NCBI RefSeq assembly: GCF_900114265.1
Contig: NZ_FPKV01000004.1
Location: 248,001 to 312,000, forward strand
From: Flaviramulus basaltis
GTDB lineage: Bacteria > Bacteroidota > Bacteroidia > Flavobacteriales > Flavobacteriaceae
Length of the DNA: 64,000 bases
Reading direction: 5' to 3'
In this document: in pieces, positions 36,152 to 45,423 of the stretch
How the letters are laid out: each line of letters starts with the position of its first letter
Position numbering within the stretch: the first letter of the stretch is position 1
Made by a program: the position numbers and the translations under genes
The notes under the pieces: model-generated
Seen by the model: only the letters and a program-made list of their open reading frames with translations
The model's database searches: none
What the model was told of the DNA's origin: nothing

Positions 36152-36603
36152 TGATTCATACTAAAAAATACTCCTTAACAAAAAAAGATTACACTAAAAT
36201 TATCCTGTTAAAAAGATTAAAAAAATCATGGTGGCTATATCTATTTATGTTCGTTTTAGGTATTTTATATTTACCTAAATTTGGAGAAGATAGTTTTAGT
36301 ACATTTTTTACGATTTTTTCTTTTTCATATCCTTTTGTAATGTTTACCTATCTTTATTTTTGGGCAAACTCTAAAGATCATCAACCTATTTTTTCTGAAA
36401 CTCATTTATCTTTTGATAATGAAAATATCTATTTAAAAAGAAATGGCAATGAATCTAAAATAACCTCAAATAGTATTCAAAAAGTAATTTCAAATACTAA
36501 ATATTGGATGTTATATATCTCTAAAGGGCAATTTATTTATATTCCGAAAAACATATTTTATTCTAACGAAGATTATAATAAGTTTTCTGCTTTAATTAAT
36601 TGA
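36151..36603 (+). CDS. Small membrane protein with YcxB-like C-terminus
   Basis: 150-residue protein with two hydrophobic helices (about 29-46 and 56-71) and a C-terminal soluble domain (LSFDNENIYLKRNGNESKIT, YWMLYISKGQFIYIPKNIF) resembling the YcxB-like domain. Its ATG overlaps the stop of the dehydrogenase gene. Function unknown. Confidence 0.65.
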   Translation: MIHTKKYSLTKKDYTKIILLKRLKKSWWLYLFMFVLGILYLPKFGEDSFSTFFTIFSFSYPFVMFTYLYFWANSKDHQPIFSETHLSFDNENIYLKRNGNESKITSNSIQKVISNTKYWMLYISKGQFIYIPKNIFYSNEDYNKFSALIN

Positions 36604-36713
36604 AAATAAAATACAGAGAGGATTAACTATTTACAAATTCTAAAAAAATGTTTTATGTTTAGTTGTAAAGTGCGTTATAATTTTTTCAACTAAACAATAC
36701 TTAATAAAATACA

Positions 36714-37385
36714 ATGTCGATATTAGAAAACCTCAACAATATAAAACAAACATTACCAGACCATGTTACTTTAGTAGCAGTATCTAAAACCAAGCCTGTT
36801 AGCGATTTAATGGAAGCTTACAATGCTGGACAGCGTATTTTTGGTGAAAACAAAATACAGGAAATGGCCGATAAGTATGAAGAAATGCCCAAAGACATCG
36901 ATTGGCACATGATTGGGCATGTTCAGCGTAATAAAGTGAAATATATGGCCTCCTTTGTGCATCTAATTCATGGTATTGATAATTTTAAATTATTGGAAGA
37001 AATTAATAAACAAGCCAAAAAATATAATAGAATTATTGACTGTTTAATTCAAATAAAAATAGCTGAGGAAGATTCTAAATTTGGTATGACAGCAAGTGAA
37101 GCATCAGAAATTATTCAATCTAAAGATTTTTTAGAATTACAAAATATAAAGATTATTGGTGTTATGGGAATGGCTACATTTACTGATGACCAAAATCAAA
37201 TTAAAAAAGAATTCAGCCGATTAAAAAATACTTTTTCAGAATTAAAACAACTAGATACTAAAAACTGTAAGCTTGAAACTATTAGTATGGGAATGAGTGG
37301 AGATTATCAATTAGCAATTGATTGTGGTAGTACAATGATTAGAGTTGGAAGTAGTATCTTTGGTAGTAGAAATTATTCAAATTAA
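36714..37385 (+). CDS. YggS-family PLP homeostasis protein
   Basis: 223-residue pyridoxal-phosphate-binding TIM-barrel protein that buffers PLP and affects amino-acid balance. The PLP lysine is in LVAVSKTKPV near residue 25; other family blocks are FGENKIQEM, DWHMIGHVQRNK, SMGMSGDYQLAI and IRVGSSIFG. No catalytic reaction is known for the family. The next gene begins about 12 bases after this stop, so they are probably co-transcribed. Confidence 0.94.
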   Translation: MSILENLNNIKQTLPDHVTLVAVSKTKPVSDLMEAYNAGQRIFGENKIQEMADKYEEMPKDIDWHMIGHVQRNKVKYMASFVHLIHGIDNFKLLEEINKQAKKYNRIIDCLIQIKIAEEDSKFGMTASEASEIIQSKDFLELQNIKIIGVMGMATFTDDQNQIKKEFSRLKNTFSELKQLDTKNCKLETISMGMSGDYQLAIDCGSTMIRVGSSIFGSRNYSN

Positions 37386-37396
37386 AACATAAGTAT

Positions 37397-38761
37397 ATTT
37401 ACGCAATATTAGACATAGAAACTACCGGAGGGAAGTATAACGAGGAAGGTATTACTGAAATAGCAATCTATAAATATGATGGGCATGAAGTTGTAGATCA
37501 ATTTATAAGTCTTATAAATCCAGAACGAGACATACAACCTTTTGTAGTCAACCTTACAGGTATAAATAGCAGCATGCTGCGCAATGCACCAAAGTTTTAT
37601 GAGGTCGCAAAACGCATTGTAGAAATTACAGACGAATGTATTTTAGTTGCTCACAACGCGCAATTTGATTATAGAATTTTATGTACAGAATTTAGACGCT
37701 TAGGCTTTGAATATGAACGTAGATCGCTTTGTACTGTTGAACTTTCTAAAGATTTAATTCCAGGTCAAACATCTTACAGTTTAGGTAAATTAGTACGCTC
37801 ACTTGGTATTCCCGTAACCGATAGACATCGTGCTTCTGGTGATGCTTTAGCAACTGTAAAATTGTTTAAAATGTTGCTAGATAAAGACACCACAAAAACA
37901 ATTATTAAAGAATCTGTTAGATTAAATCCTAAACACCAATTAGAACCTAGGCACTTAGATATTATAGCTGAATTACCATCAATAACTGGTGTTTATTACA
38001 TTCATAATGCTAATGGAGATATTATATATATTGGTAAAAGTAATAATATAAAAAAGCGCATTAATCAGCACTTTACGGGTACTAATCAAAAATCAAAAAA
38101 AATACAAGTACAGGTTCATGCTGTAACTTACGAAGCTACAGGTAGCGAACTTGTTGCACTTTTAAAAGAAAGTGAAGAAATAAAACGTGTAAAACCTATT
38201 TTTAATAGAGCTTTACGACGTTCCATTTTTACACATGCTTTATATAGTTTTAAAGATGAAAATGACTATATCAATTTAAAAATTGATGTTGCAGATGGTC
38301 GTAAAAAGCCCATAACAACATTTAGTAATAGACAAAGTGGAAAAAGTTTTATAACTAATGCTGTTGATGATTATAATTTATGTCAAAAATTAACAGGGCT
38401 TTACAAAACAAAAACCAGCTGTTTCAATTATGATATAAAAGCTTGTGAAGGAGCCTGTATTCAAAAAGAATCTTCAGATTTATATAACAAACGTGTAAAA
38501 GCTTTGATAGATAAAAATAGCTATGCAAATAAAAATATGGTAATTATTGACAGAGGTCGCGATGTTGATGAACGTAGTGCTATATTTATTGAAAATGGTA
38601 TATTTAAAGGCTTAGGATTCTTCAATTTAAATTATCAAATAAATAATATTGAAGTTTTAGAATCTATTATAACACCCATGCAAAATAATCGAGATACCCA
38701 ACACATTATACAAAGTTATATTAGAAGAAATAAAAGAATTAAAGTAATAACATTAGATTAA
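37397..38761 (+). CDS. DnaQ-like exonuclease fused to GIY-YIG nuclease, non-canonical start
   Basis: About 454 residues. Residues 1-170 form a DEDDh 3'-5' exonuclease: YAILDIETTGG with the first two acidic ligands at the very N-terminus, VAHNAQFDYRIL, and HRASGDA. A UvrC/Cho-type GIY-YIG domain follows (ITGVYYIHNANGDIIYIGKS, with R in KKRINQHF), then a C-terminal region with a possible Cys cluster. The first ATG in frame is at 37574, after the first exonuclease motif; no ATG, GTG or TTG exists between the upstream stop TAG (37367) and it. I place the start at ATT 37397, which gives M-Y-A-I-L-D. Likely role is DNA repair or proofreading-related processing. Confidence 0.8.
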   Translation: MYAILDIETTGGKYNEEGITEIAIYKYDGHEVVDQFISLINPERDIQPFVVNLTGINSSMLRNAPKFYEVAKRIVEITDECILVAHNAQFDYRILCTEFRRLGFEYERRSLCTVELSKDLIPGQTSYSLGKLVRSLGIPVTDRHRASGDALATVKLFKMLLDKDTTKTIIKESVRLNPKHQLEPRHLDIIAELPSITGVYYIHNANGDIIYIGKSNNIKKRINQHFTGTNQKSKKIQVQVHAVTYEATGSELVALLKESEEIKRVKPIFNRALRRSIFTHALYSFKDENDYINLKIDVADGRKKPITTFSNRQSGKSFITNAVDDYNLCQKLTGLYKTKTSCFNYDIKACEGACIQKESSDLYNKRVKALIDKNSYANKNMVIIDRGRDVDERSAIFIENGIFKGLGFFNLNYQINNIEVLESIITPMQNNRDTQHIIQSYIRRNKRIKVITLD

Positions 38762-38762
38762 A

Positions 38763-40727
38763 ATGAAAAAAACTATTTTAATTATCCTTCTTTTTAACAG
38801 CATTATAATAACTGCGCAATCAAGTTTCAATTCAGAAGATTTAAAGGTTACCAAAAGTGATTTAACAATAAATACTTATGAAAAAGACTCAACTGCAAAT
38901 GCTTTAGTTTTATATGAACAAGGAAATAGCTATTTTGATAAAAAAGATTTTATTTTAAAAACCGAAGTAAAACACAAAGTAAAAATTTTAAATAGAGAAG
39001 GATTCGATAATGCAAACGTTAAAATCTATTTATATAATGATGATAATAATAACAAAAAAGAAAAAGTAGAAGATATTATTGCTACTACATATAACTTAAT
39101 AGATAAAGTTGTTATTACTACTAGACTGAAGAAAGCCGATGTTTTTGAAGAAAAATACAATGATAATACAACGCTTATAAAGTTTACACTACCAAACATT
39201 AAAGAAGGTTCTGTAATTGTATATAGTTACACATTAATATCTCCGTTTATGTTTAAATATAAAGATTGGAGATTCCAAGATGACATACCTAAACTTTATA
39301 GCGAATACCGAGCAAGCATACCAGGAAACTGGATTTTTCATAAAAAATTAGTTGGAGGCAAAAAATTAGCTGTTAGCACTATTGAAATTAAGAAAGATTG
39401 TTTAACAACCTATAATGGTGGATCGGCCGATTGCGAAGAAAGTGTTTATGCCATGAAAGATATTCCTGCTTTTATAAGTGAAGATTATATGACTGCTGAG
39501 AGTAATTATTTAGCACGAATTGAATATGAACTTGAAACTATTAGAGGTATGGATGGAAGAATAAGCCATTATACTAAAACATGGGAAACTGTAGATAAAG
39601 AATTTAGAACAGATGGTGATATTGGTAGACAGCTTAAAAAAAGCGTTGACGCAGAAAAATTATTAAGTCAAGATATTTTTAATGAACCTGATACCTTAAA
39701 AAAAGCTAAAGCCATATTTAATTATTTACAAGAAGATTATACATGGAATGAAAAATACAGAATTTTTAAAGATGTTTCTGTTAAAGATTTAATTAATGAT
39801 AAATCTGGCAATGTATCATCAATAAACATTTTACTTCATAATTTATTAGAAGAATCTGGTATAGATGTAAAACCTATTTTATTATCTACAAGAAATAATG
39901 GTTTTGCAACGAAACTTTACCCTGTAATTTCAGATTTTAATTATTTAATAGTTCAGGTAACAATCAATAAAAAAACATATTTTTTAGATGCTACAGACAA
40001 ATATTTAAGTTTCGGTGAAATTCCATTTAGATGTTTAAATGAATATGGTAGACTTTTAGATTTTAAAGAAGGTAGCAAATGGATTGATATTAAACCAAGT
40101 AAAAAATCATCTATAATGTACAATGTAGATATTCATTTTGATGAAGAACAAAATTTAGTTGGAAAAGTAAAAAACAGGCTAACTGGTTATCATGCATTGC
40201 ATGCTAAAAAATCTTATTATCCCAGTGAAGATGGTTATTTAAATAAACTAGAAAACAATTCGCCTTTTATTGAAATTTCTAATCACGAAGTTACAAGTAA
40301 GGGAAAAACAAGTGATAAATTTTCAGAATCTTACGACATAGAATATAATATTGATGAGATAAATCAAACCTTATATTTAAATCCTTTTATTGTTAAATTC
40401 TTTGCAGAAAATCCTTTTAAACTTCAAGAAAGAACATACCCAATAGATTTTGGCTATAAAGACAATTACTTGTATTCATTCAAACTAAGTTTAGGTGAGA
40501 ATTACTCAGTAAAAGAAATGCCAAAAGAAATTAGGTTGACACTGCCAAACGATGCAGGTAACTTATCTTTTGCTAGCAAAATGGTGGGTAACGATTTGCA
40601 TTTACTTTTTAAAATTGATTTTAAAGCACCTGTTTACCCTGCTGAATATTACCCCTATTTAAAGGAGTTAATGAGTAAGATTGTTGATATTCAAAAAAAC
40701 TCACTAATTGTATTAAATAAAACATAA
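38763..40727 (+). CDS. Secreted DUF3857/transglutaminase-like protein
   Basis: 654-residue protein with signal peptide (about 1-18, ending ITAQ). The N-terminal DUF3857 beta domain (FILKTEVKHKVKILNREGFD, IKEGSVIVYSYTLISPF) is followed by a transglutaminase-like middle segment (KAKAIFNYLQEDYTWNEKYR). The catalytic cysteine region reads SGNVSSINILLHNLLEESGI, with Ser-Ser where active members have Cys, so it may be a non-catalytic version. C-terminal beta domain. It starts one base after the previous stop, hence co-translated with it. Confidence 0.85.
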   Translation: MKKTILIILLFNSIIITAQSSFNSEDLKVTKSDLTINTYEKDSTANALVLYEQGNSYFDKKDFILKTEVKHKVKILNREGFDNANVKIYLYNDDNNNKKEKVEDIIATTYNLIDKVVITTRLKKADVFEEKYNDNTTLIKFTLPNIKEGSVIVYSYTLISPFMFKYKDWRFQDDIPKLYSEYRASIPGNWIFHKKLVGGKKLAVSTIEIKKDCLTTYNGGSADCEESVYAMKDIPAFISEDYMTAESNYLARIEYELETIRGMDGRISHYTKTWETVDKEFRTDGDIGRQLKKSVDAEKLLSQDIFNEPDTLKKAKAIFNYLQEDYTWNEKYRIFKDVSVKDLINDKSGNVSSINILLHNLLEESGIDVKPILLSTRNNGFATKLYPVISDFNYLIVQVTINKKTYFLDATDKYLSFGEIPFRCLNEYGRLLDFKEGSKWIDIKPSKKSSIMYNVDIHFDEEQNLVGKVKNRLTGYHALHAKKSYYPSEDGYLNKLENNSPFIEISNHEVTSKGKTSDKFSESYDIEYNIDEINQTLYLNPFIVKFFAENPFKLQERTYPIDFGYKDNYLYSFKLSLGENYSVKEMPKEIRLTLPNDAGNLSFASKMVGNDLHLLFKIDFKAPVYPAEYYPYLKELMSKIVDIQKNSLIVLNKT

Positions 40728-40752
40728 GTCATCTTTTATTACTTTTGAATAA

Positions 40753-41586
40753 ATGAGCATATCAAAAAAACATTGGAAAATAAGACTTCATGAAATTATT
40801 TATGAAGCAGATACTCCTGCAGGAAAGCTGTTTGATGTGGTTCTTTTAATTATAATTCTTGCAAGTATAATACTGGTAATGCTTGAAAGTGTAAATAGTA
40901 TTGATGCAAAATACCATAGCATATTAAACATTTCAGAATGGATTATTACCATTATGTTTAGTTTAGAATATATTGCTAGAATAATAACTGTAAAAAAACC
41001 ATTTAAATATATATTTAGCTTTTACGGTATTATAGATTTCTTATCGACGATACCTAAATACATTTCATTAATTTTTGGTGGTGTGCATGCATTAGCTGCT
41101 TTACGAGCGCTACGTTTACTAAGGGTTTTTAGAATTTTAAAACTGGCTCGCTTTCTTGGTGCATCAAACAATTTAGTTAATGCTTTAAAAGCTAGTAGAG
41201 CAAAAATATCTGTGTTTTTATTTGCTGTTATAATTGTTGCTGTTATTCTTGGAACCATTATGTATATGGTTGAAGGAGAAGAAAATGGATTTACAAATAT
41301 CCCAAAAAGTGTATATTGGTGTATTGTAACATTAACTACTGTTGGTTTTGGTGATATTGCACCACAAACGCCATTAGGTCAGTTTATAGCTTCTTTAATT
41401 ATGATTTTAGGTTACGGTATAATTGCTGTTCCTACTGGTATTGTATCGGCAGAATACACGAATCAAACAAAACCAAAAAAAGACGAAGAATTACATTTAA
41501 ACTCACAATCATGTGTTAATTGTCTAGAAGATAAACATCAAGATAATGCTACGTTTTGCCACAAATGTGGGCATCCTTTACACTAA
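40753..41586 (+). CDS. Voltage-gated potassium channel-like ion transporter with C-terminal zinc ribbon
   Basis: 277-residue six-helix channel. The S4 segment ALRALRLLRVFRILKLAR (116-133) has arginines at every third position, as in voltage sensors; the selectivity filter is TVGFGD (196-201); pore helices flank it. The final ~25 residues carry C254, C257, C269 and C272 in a CxxC...CxxC arrangement, a likely zinc ribbon and unusual for this short channel type. It sits between the DUF3857 and miaA genes, all close together on the plus strand. Confidence 0.9.
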   Translation: MSISKKHWKIRLHEIIYEADTPAGKLFDVVLLIIILASIILVMLESVNSIDAKYHSILNISEWIITIMFSLEYIARIITVKKPFKYIFSFYGIIDFLSTIPKYISLIFGGVHALAALRALRLLRVFRILKLARFLGASNNLVNALKASRAKISVFLFAVIIVAVILGTIMYMVEGEENGFTNIPKSVYWCIVTLTTVGFGDIAPQTPLGQFIASLIMILGYGIIAVPTGIVSAEYTNQTKPKKDEELHLNSQSCVNCLEDKHQDNATFCHKCGHPLH

Positions 41587-41617
41587 TTTTACTTTTTTAA
41601 ATTAAGAATCACAAGCC

Positions 41618-42535
41618 ATCAACTCAAACACTAAATATCTTATTTCCATTGTAGGGCCAACAGCTATTGGCAAAACAGCGTTAAGCATTAAACTTGCTCA
41701 ATATTTTAATACTGAAATTATTTCGGCAGACTCTCGCCAGTTTTTTAAAGAGATGCATATTGGTACCGCAGCTCCAACAACTGAGGAATTAACTGCTGCG
41801 AAACATCATTTTATTCATCATAAATCTATTAAAGAGGAATACAACGTTGGCGCTTTTGAAAAAGAGGCAATACAATGTTTAACCATACTTTTTAAAAGTA
41901 ATGACATTGTTATAATGGTTGGCGGATCTGGTTTATATGTTGATGCTGTAAATAAAGGTTTAGACGATTTCCCTGTGGTAGAAAAAGGCATCAGAGAATC
42001 ACTAAATATTGACTTAGAAACGAAAGGGTTAGAATATTTACAGAATAAATTAAAGGAACTTGATAAAGTATCATACCAATCAATGGCTATAGATAATCCA
42101 CATCGTGTTATTAGAGCTTTAGAAATTTGTATTGGTTCTGGTAAGCCTTATTCTTCATTTTTAAATAAAGACAAAAATAAACGTTCGTTTAAAACTATAA
42201 CTCTTGGACTTACTGCAGATAGAGAAATAATATACGATCGTATTAATAAACGTGTTGATATTATGATGAAACAAGGTTTACTTAAAGAAGTAAAAACATT
42301 GCTTCCCTACAAAGATTTGAATGCTTTAAACACCGTTGGATACAGAGAATTATTTAATTATTTAGATGGAACTTGGGAGTTAGATTTTGCTGTTTCTGAA
42401 ATTAAAAAGAACTCACGGCGTTTTGCAAAACGGCAACTTACTTGGTTTAAAAGAAATGAAAATACGTTTTGGTTTGATTATACAAAACCTATAGATACTA
42501 TTATTAATAAGTTAAACGAAGCTACAAAATCTTAA
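41618..42535 (+). CDS. miaA: tRNA dimethylallyltransferase MiaA, non-canonical start
   Basis: Transfers dimethylallyl to A37 of tRNAs reading codons that begin with U. The P-loop GPTAIGKT, the DSRQFFKEM active-site block, GGSGLYVDAV and the C-terminal RFAKRQLTWFKRN are all present, and the length (about 305 residues) is normal. The first ATG in frame (41753) lies after the P-loop, and no ATG, GTG, TTG or CTG occurs between the in-frame stop TAA at 41603 and it. The protein must therefore start at a near-cognate codon; ATC at 41618 gives the usual distance (about 12 residues) to the P-loop, ATT at 41642 is another option. An ORF call from 41753 would lose the nucleotide-binding site. Confidence 0.85.
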   Translation: MNSNTKYLISIVGPTAIGKTALSIKLAQYFNTEIISADSRQFFKEMHIGTAAPTTEELTAAKHHFIHHKSIKEEYNVGAFEKEAIQCLTILFKSNDIVIMVGGSGLYVDAVNKGLDDFPVVEKGIRESLNIDLETKGLEYLQNKLKELDKVSYQSMAIDNPHRVIRALEICIGSGKPYSSFLNKDKNKRSFKTITLGLTADREIIYDRINKRVDIMMKQGLLKEVKTLLPYKDLNALNTVGYRELFNYLDGTWELDFAVSEIKKNSRRFAKRQLTWFKRNENTFWFDYTKPIDTIINKLNEATKS

Positions 42536-42546
42536 CTCAGACTAAA

Positions 42547-43224
42547 ATGAAAATTAATGAAGATGCTTTAGACAATCCTGTTTGGAACGCTTTAACAGAC
42601 ACACATTTTAACCAAAGTATAGACTATGGTAACGTAAAGTTTTACCAAAGTGATTTTGCGCCATTTGGTGCATTTATTAATGATGAAGATACTAGTCACG
42701 CCATTGAAAAGCACTCCAAGTTAATTAAAGATTTTTTTATTGTTGGTAAAGAACCTAAAATGCCTTCTGGTTTTAAGCCTGCAATAAAGTATGTTGGTTA
42801 TCAAATGATAATTTATAACAAAATAAATCATCTTATAAGTGAAGATATTGTAAAACTTAACGAAAAACATTATAACCAACTTATAGACTTAATTAAACTC
42901 GTATATCCAGAATATTTTAAAGCGAAAACTAATACGTTAGGAACCTATTATGGCATTTTTAAAAACAATAAATTGGTTGCAGTAACTGGAGAGCGTTTTC
43001 AAACCAAAAACTTTGTTGAAATAAGTGCAGTCATTACACATCCAGATTACACAGGAAAAGGATATGCCAAACAACTTATTACACATACTGCTAATGGTAT
43101 TTTTAATAAAAACAAAATACCTTTTTTACATGTAGATGTAACCAATTTAGGACCTATAGCTTTATACAAAAAGCTTGGTTTTACTATTAGAAGAGAAATT
43201 GAATTTTGGAAGATTGGGCATTAA
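42547..43224 (+). CDS. GNAT-family N-acetyltransferase
   Basis: 225-residue acetyl-CoA-dependent transferase with a C-terminal GNAT core: FVEISAVITHPDYTGKGYAK (residues about 158-177, Q/R-x-x-G-x-G/A type CoA loop as GKGYAK) and PFLHVDVTNLGPIALYKKLG. The N-terminal ~100 residues are specific to the FR47/YhhY-like subgroup. Substrate unknown. It lies 11 bases after miaA and ends the plus-strand run. Confidence 0.85.
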   Translation: MKINEDALDNPVWNALTDTHFNQSIDYGNVKFYQSDFAPFGAFINDEDTSHAIEKHSKLIKDFFIVGKEPKMPSGFKPAIKYVGYQMIIYNKINHLISEDIVKLNEKHYNQLIDLIKLVYPEYFKAKTNTLGTYYGIFKNNKLVAVTGERFQTKNFVEISAVITHPDYTGKGYAKQLITHTANGIFNKNKIPFLHVDVTNLGPIALYKKLGFTIRREIEFWKIGH

Positions 43225-43256
43225 AAAGGCTTTATAGGAAAGGAGAATACAGCCTA

Positions 43257-44843
43257 TTATTGCATAGTTATATTACTATACTTAGCATTTACAACAATAC
43301 TTTTACCGTTAGCTAGATCTCCCGTTGAGAAATTAGAAGTGTTGTCTTTTGAAGTTTTTTTAGGATGTACAAATCGAGAACGAGTTCCTTTATACTGTAA
43401 ATTATAATCTACTTTTGGAAGCTTTATAACGGCATCAATATTTTGAAGTATCACATTTAAGTTACTAAAAGCATCATCAATATTTAGAATATTTAAATCG
43501 CCAATATTTCCGTCAACAACTGCGCTTCCTATTAAATTTTCAATGTCAATATTTGATGATATAGAGTTTAAAACTAAATGTTTTACATTCTTTAATTCAA
43601 CGTTTTTTACATAATTTAAGTTTAGTTCTCCTAAATTCCAATTCGTAACATGTACGGGAGAATATGAAGCGTTAATGGAAGTTGAACTTCCATTAACGCT
43701 ATATGCTGTAAATTTTGTATGTGATAAATCTGCTTTTAAATTATCAATATTTGCTGCAAATTCTATTTCACCATGTCTAACATTAACTTTTAACTTAGCA
43801 CCTTTAGGCATCTTTATTTTGATTGTTTTTTTAACATTAGAATTAGATTCAGGACTCACAAGTTTTTCTACTAGAACACGTCTCTTTTCTGCTAGTTTTT
43901 CTCGTTCTTTAGCATGTTTTTCATGCTCCTTTGCCACTTTTTTATGTAATTCTACTCGTTTTTCATGCATGTCTTGCAAACGCTCTTGTTCAGCTGCAGT
44001 GCGTTCTGCTTGTGCCTCTATTCTTTCGGCTTGTCTTTCCATTTGAGCTGCGAATCGCTCTCCCCAAGCTTCCATTTTTTTGCCATAATCTTCACCAAAC
44101 TTTTCTCCCCATGCTTCCATCTTTTTAGTATACTCCTCACTATTCATTTTGCTTTCGAAATTCTTAGCCCATTCCTCCATTTTCTTTCCATATTTCTCTC
44201 CCCATTCTTCACCAAATCTTTCTCCCCAAGCTTCCATTTTTTTAGCATAATCTTCTCCATACAAATTTTCAAATTTTTGAGAATATTTTTCAAGATATTT
44301 ATCGCCGTCTCTCTTATATGCTTTATAATCAAACTCCATAGAACCAACACCTTCTGGCAGTTCTGGCAATTCTGGAAACTCAGGCATTTCTGCCATTTCT
44401 GGCATGTCAAAATGAAAATCGAAATTCATTTCTGGTAATTCTGCTATTTCAAATTTTAATTCTGTTAACATAGCATTTACCGCATCACTATCTCCCTGTT
44501 CACTACTCGTTGAATAAGTCCAAACATTACTTCCTCCTTCTCCTTTCGTTTTTATAGAAACTTTATCATTAGTGGCATCTATATCTACATCCCATAATTT
44601 TAAAGCTTCTTTAAGTTCTTCTTTGTTTAATTTCTCTCCTTCAATGTAAGCTTCAATTTCTACTGTACTTTTATTCCAAGTATCAATTATAATATTGGTA
44701 TGGCTAGTATTTAAGTCTATAACCACATCTTTGTTAACGTTTATAGATTGAGATACTTTAGTTAATTTTTGTTGCGCTAGTAAACTTCCTGTTATTAGAA
44801 AACAGAACGCATAAAGTTTGATTTTTATAATAGTATTGTTCAT
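43257..44843 (-). CDS. Secreted coiled-coil/DUF4097-like protein of an ECF operon
   Basis: 528 residues. Signal peptide about 1-23. The N-terminal beta region (INVNKDVVIDLNTSHTNIII) and the C-terminal beta-helix region (about 345-528, with many N-I-D and S-N repeats) resemble DUF4097-type adhesin-like domains. In between are a proline/glutamate stretch (MAEMPEFPELPELPEG) and residues 195-330 of charged helix with four KKMExW units, three of them KKMEAWGExF, followed by QAERIEAQAERTAAEQERL. It is the last gene of a sigma/anti-sigma-like operon, so it is probably envelope-localised and stress-linked. Function unknown. Confidence 0.75.
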   Translation of the reverse strand: MNNTIIKIKLYAFCFLITGSLLAQQKLTKVSQSINVNKDVVIDLNTSHTNIIIDTWNKSTVEIEAYIEGEKLNKEELKEALKLWDVDIDATNDKVSIKTKGEGGSNVWTYSTSSEQGDSDAVNAMLTELKFEIAELPEMNFDFHFDMPEMAEMPEFPELPELPEGVGSMEFDYKAYKRDGDKYLEKYSQKFENLYGEDYAKKMEAWGERFGEEWGEKYGKKMEEWAKNFESKMNSEEYTKKMEAWGEKFGEDYGKKMEAWGERFAAQMERQAERIEAQAERTAAEQERLQDMHEKRVELHKKVAKEHEKHAKEREKLAEKRRVLVEKLVSPESNSNVKKTIKIKMPKGAKLKVNVRHGEIEFAANIDNLKADLSHTKFTAYSVNGSSTSINASYSPVHVTNWNLGELNLNYVKNVELKNVKHLVLNSISSNIDIENLIGSAVVDGNIGDLNILNIDDAFSNLNVILQNIDAVIKLPKVDYNLQYKGTRSRFVHPKKTSKDNTSNFSTGDLANGKSIVVNAKYSNITMQ

Positions 44844-44853
44844 TTTTTGATTT

Positions 44854-45423
44854 TTAGATTGATTGTTTTACGCCTTCATCAGGAGTATTTAGTTCTTTTA
44901 ATTGTGATCTTAAGCGATACAATAAGTTTAAACGAAGTTTTAAATTATCAATTAATGCATTTACTGTTAATTCACTAGGCCCAGATTCTGTTAAATCAAG
45001 AGATAAACGTTTGTATTCTTTATCCAGCTCATCCAATTGTGCTAAATAATCATCAAATAAATCTTTGGTTTCTGGTGTATAGGTCATTTTAGATAGCTCT
45101 AAATTGATGCTTGCCAAATAGTAATCTTCAACCTTTTTTAAACCTGGTGAAATATCACCTAATGTTTTTGTTACAACTGTTTTCGTTGTTGCTACTTCTG
45201 TTGGCAAATTATCAACTTGAGGCTGGAAATATTTAAAAGCACCGAAGCTAAAGCCTAAAAGCACGATAATACTAGCTGCTATATGCATCCAATTAAATTT
45301 CGAATGTTTTACCTCTGGTAATGCTTCATCTAGTTTTTTAAGAAATCGGTCTTGATGATTTTTCGGCATATTTTCATGTGCCATTTTATCATCTTTAAAC
45401 AACTCTCTAATATCTCGTGCCAT
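44854..45423 (-). CDS. Putative membrane anti-sigma factor
   Basis: 189-residue protein with one membrane helix at about residues 47-65 (HIAASIIVLLGFSFGAFKYF). The N-terminal cytoplasmic ~45 residues (RELFKDDKMAHENMPKNHQD) would contact the sigma factor; the C-terminal part is extracytoplasmic and helical. It overlaps the sigma gene by 17 bases, the usual arrangement for sigma/anti-sigma pairs. No zinc-binding ZAS motif is seen, so the assignment rests on topology and position. Confidence 0.7.
   Translation of the reverse strand: MARDIRELFKDDKMAHENMPKNHQDRFLKKLDEALPEVKHSKFNWMHIAASIIVLLGFSFGAFKYFQPQVDNLPTEVATTKTVVTKTLGDISPGLKKVEDYYLASINLELSKMTYTPETKDLFDDYLAQLDELDKEYKRLSLDLTESGPSELTVNALIDNLKLRLNLLYRLRSQLKELNTPDEGVKQSI

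Noticed and set aside
43675-44438. Long open frames antisense to the coiled-coil protein
   Set aside because: They arise from codon bias of the Glu/Lys-rich repeats and have no start region, family match or neighbours to support them.
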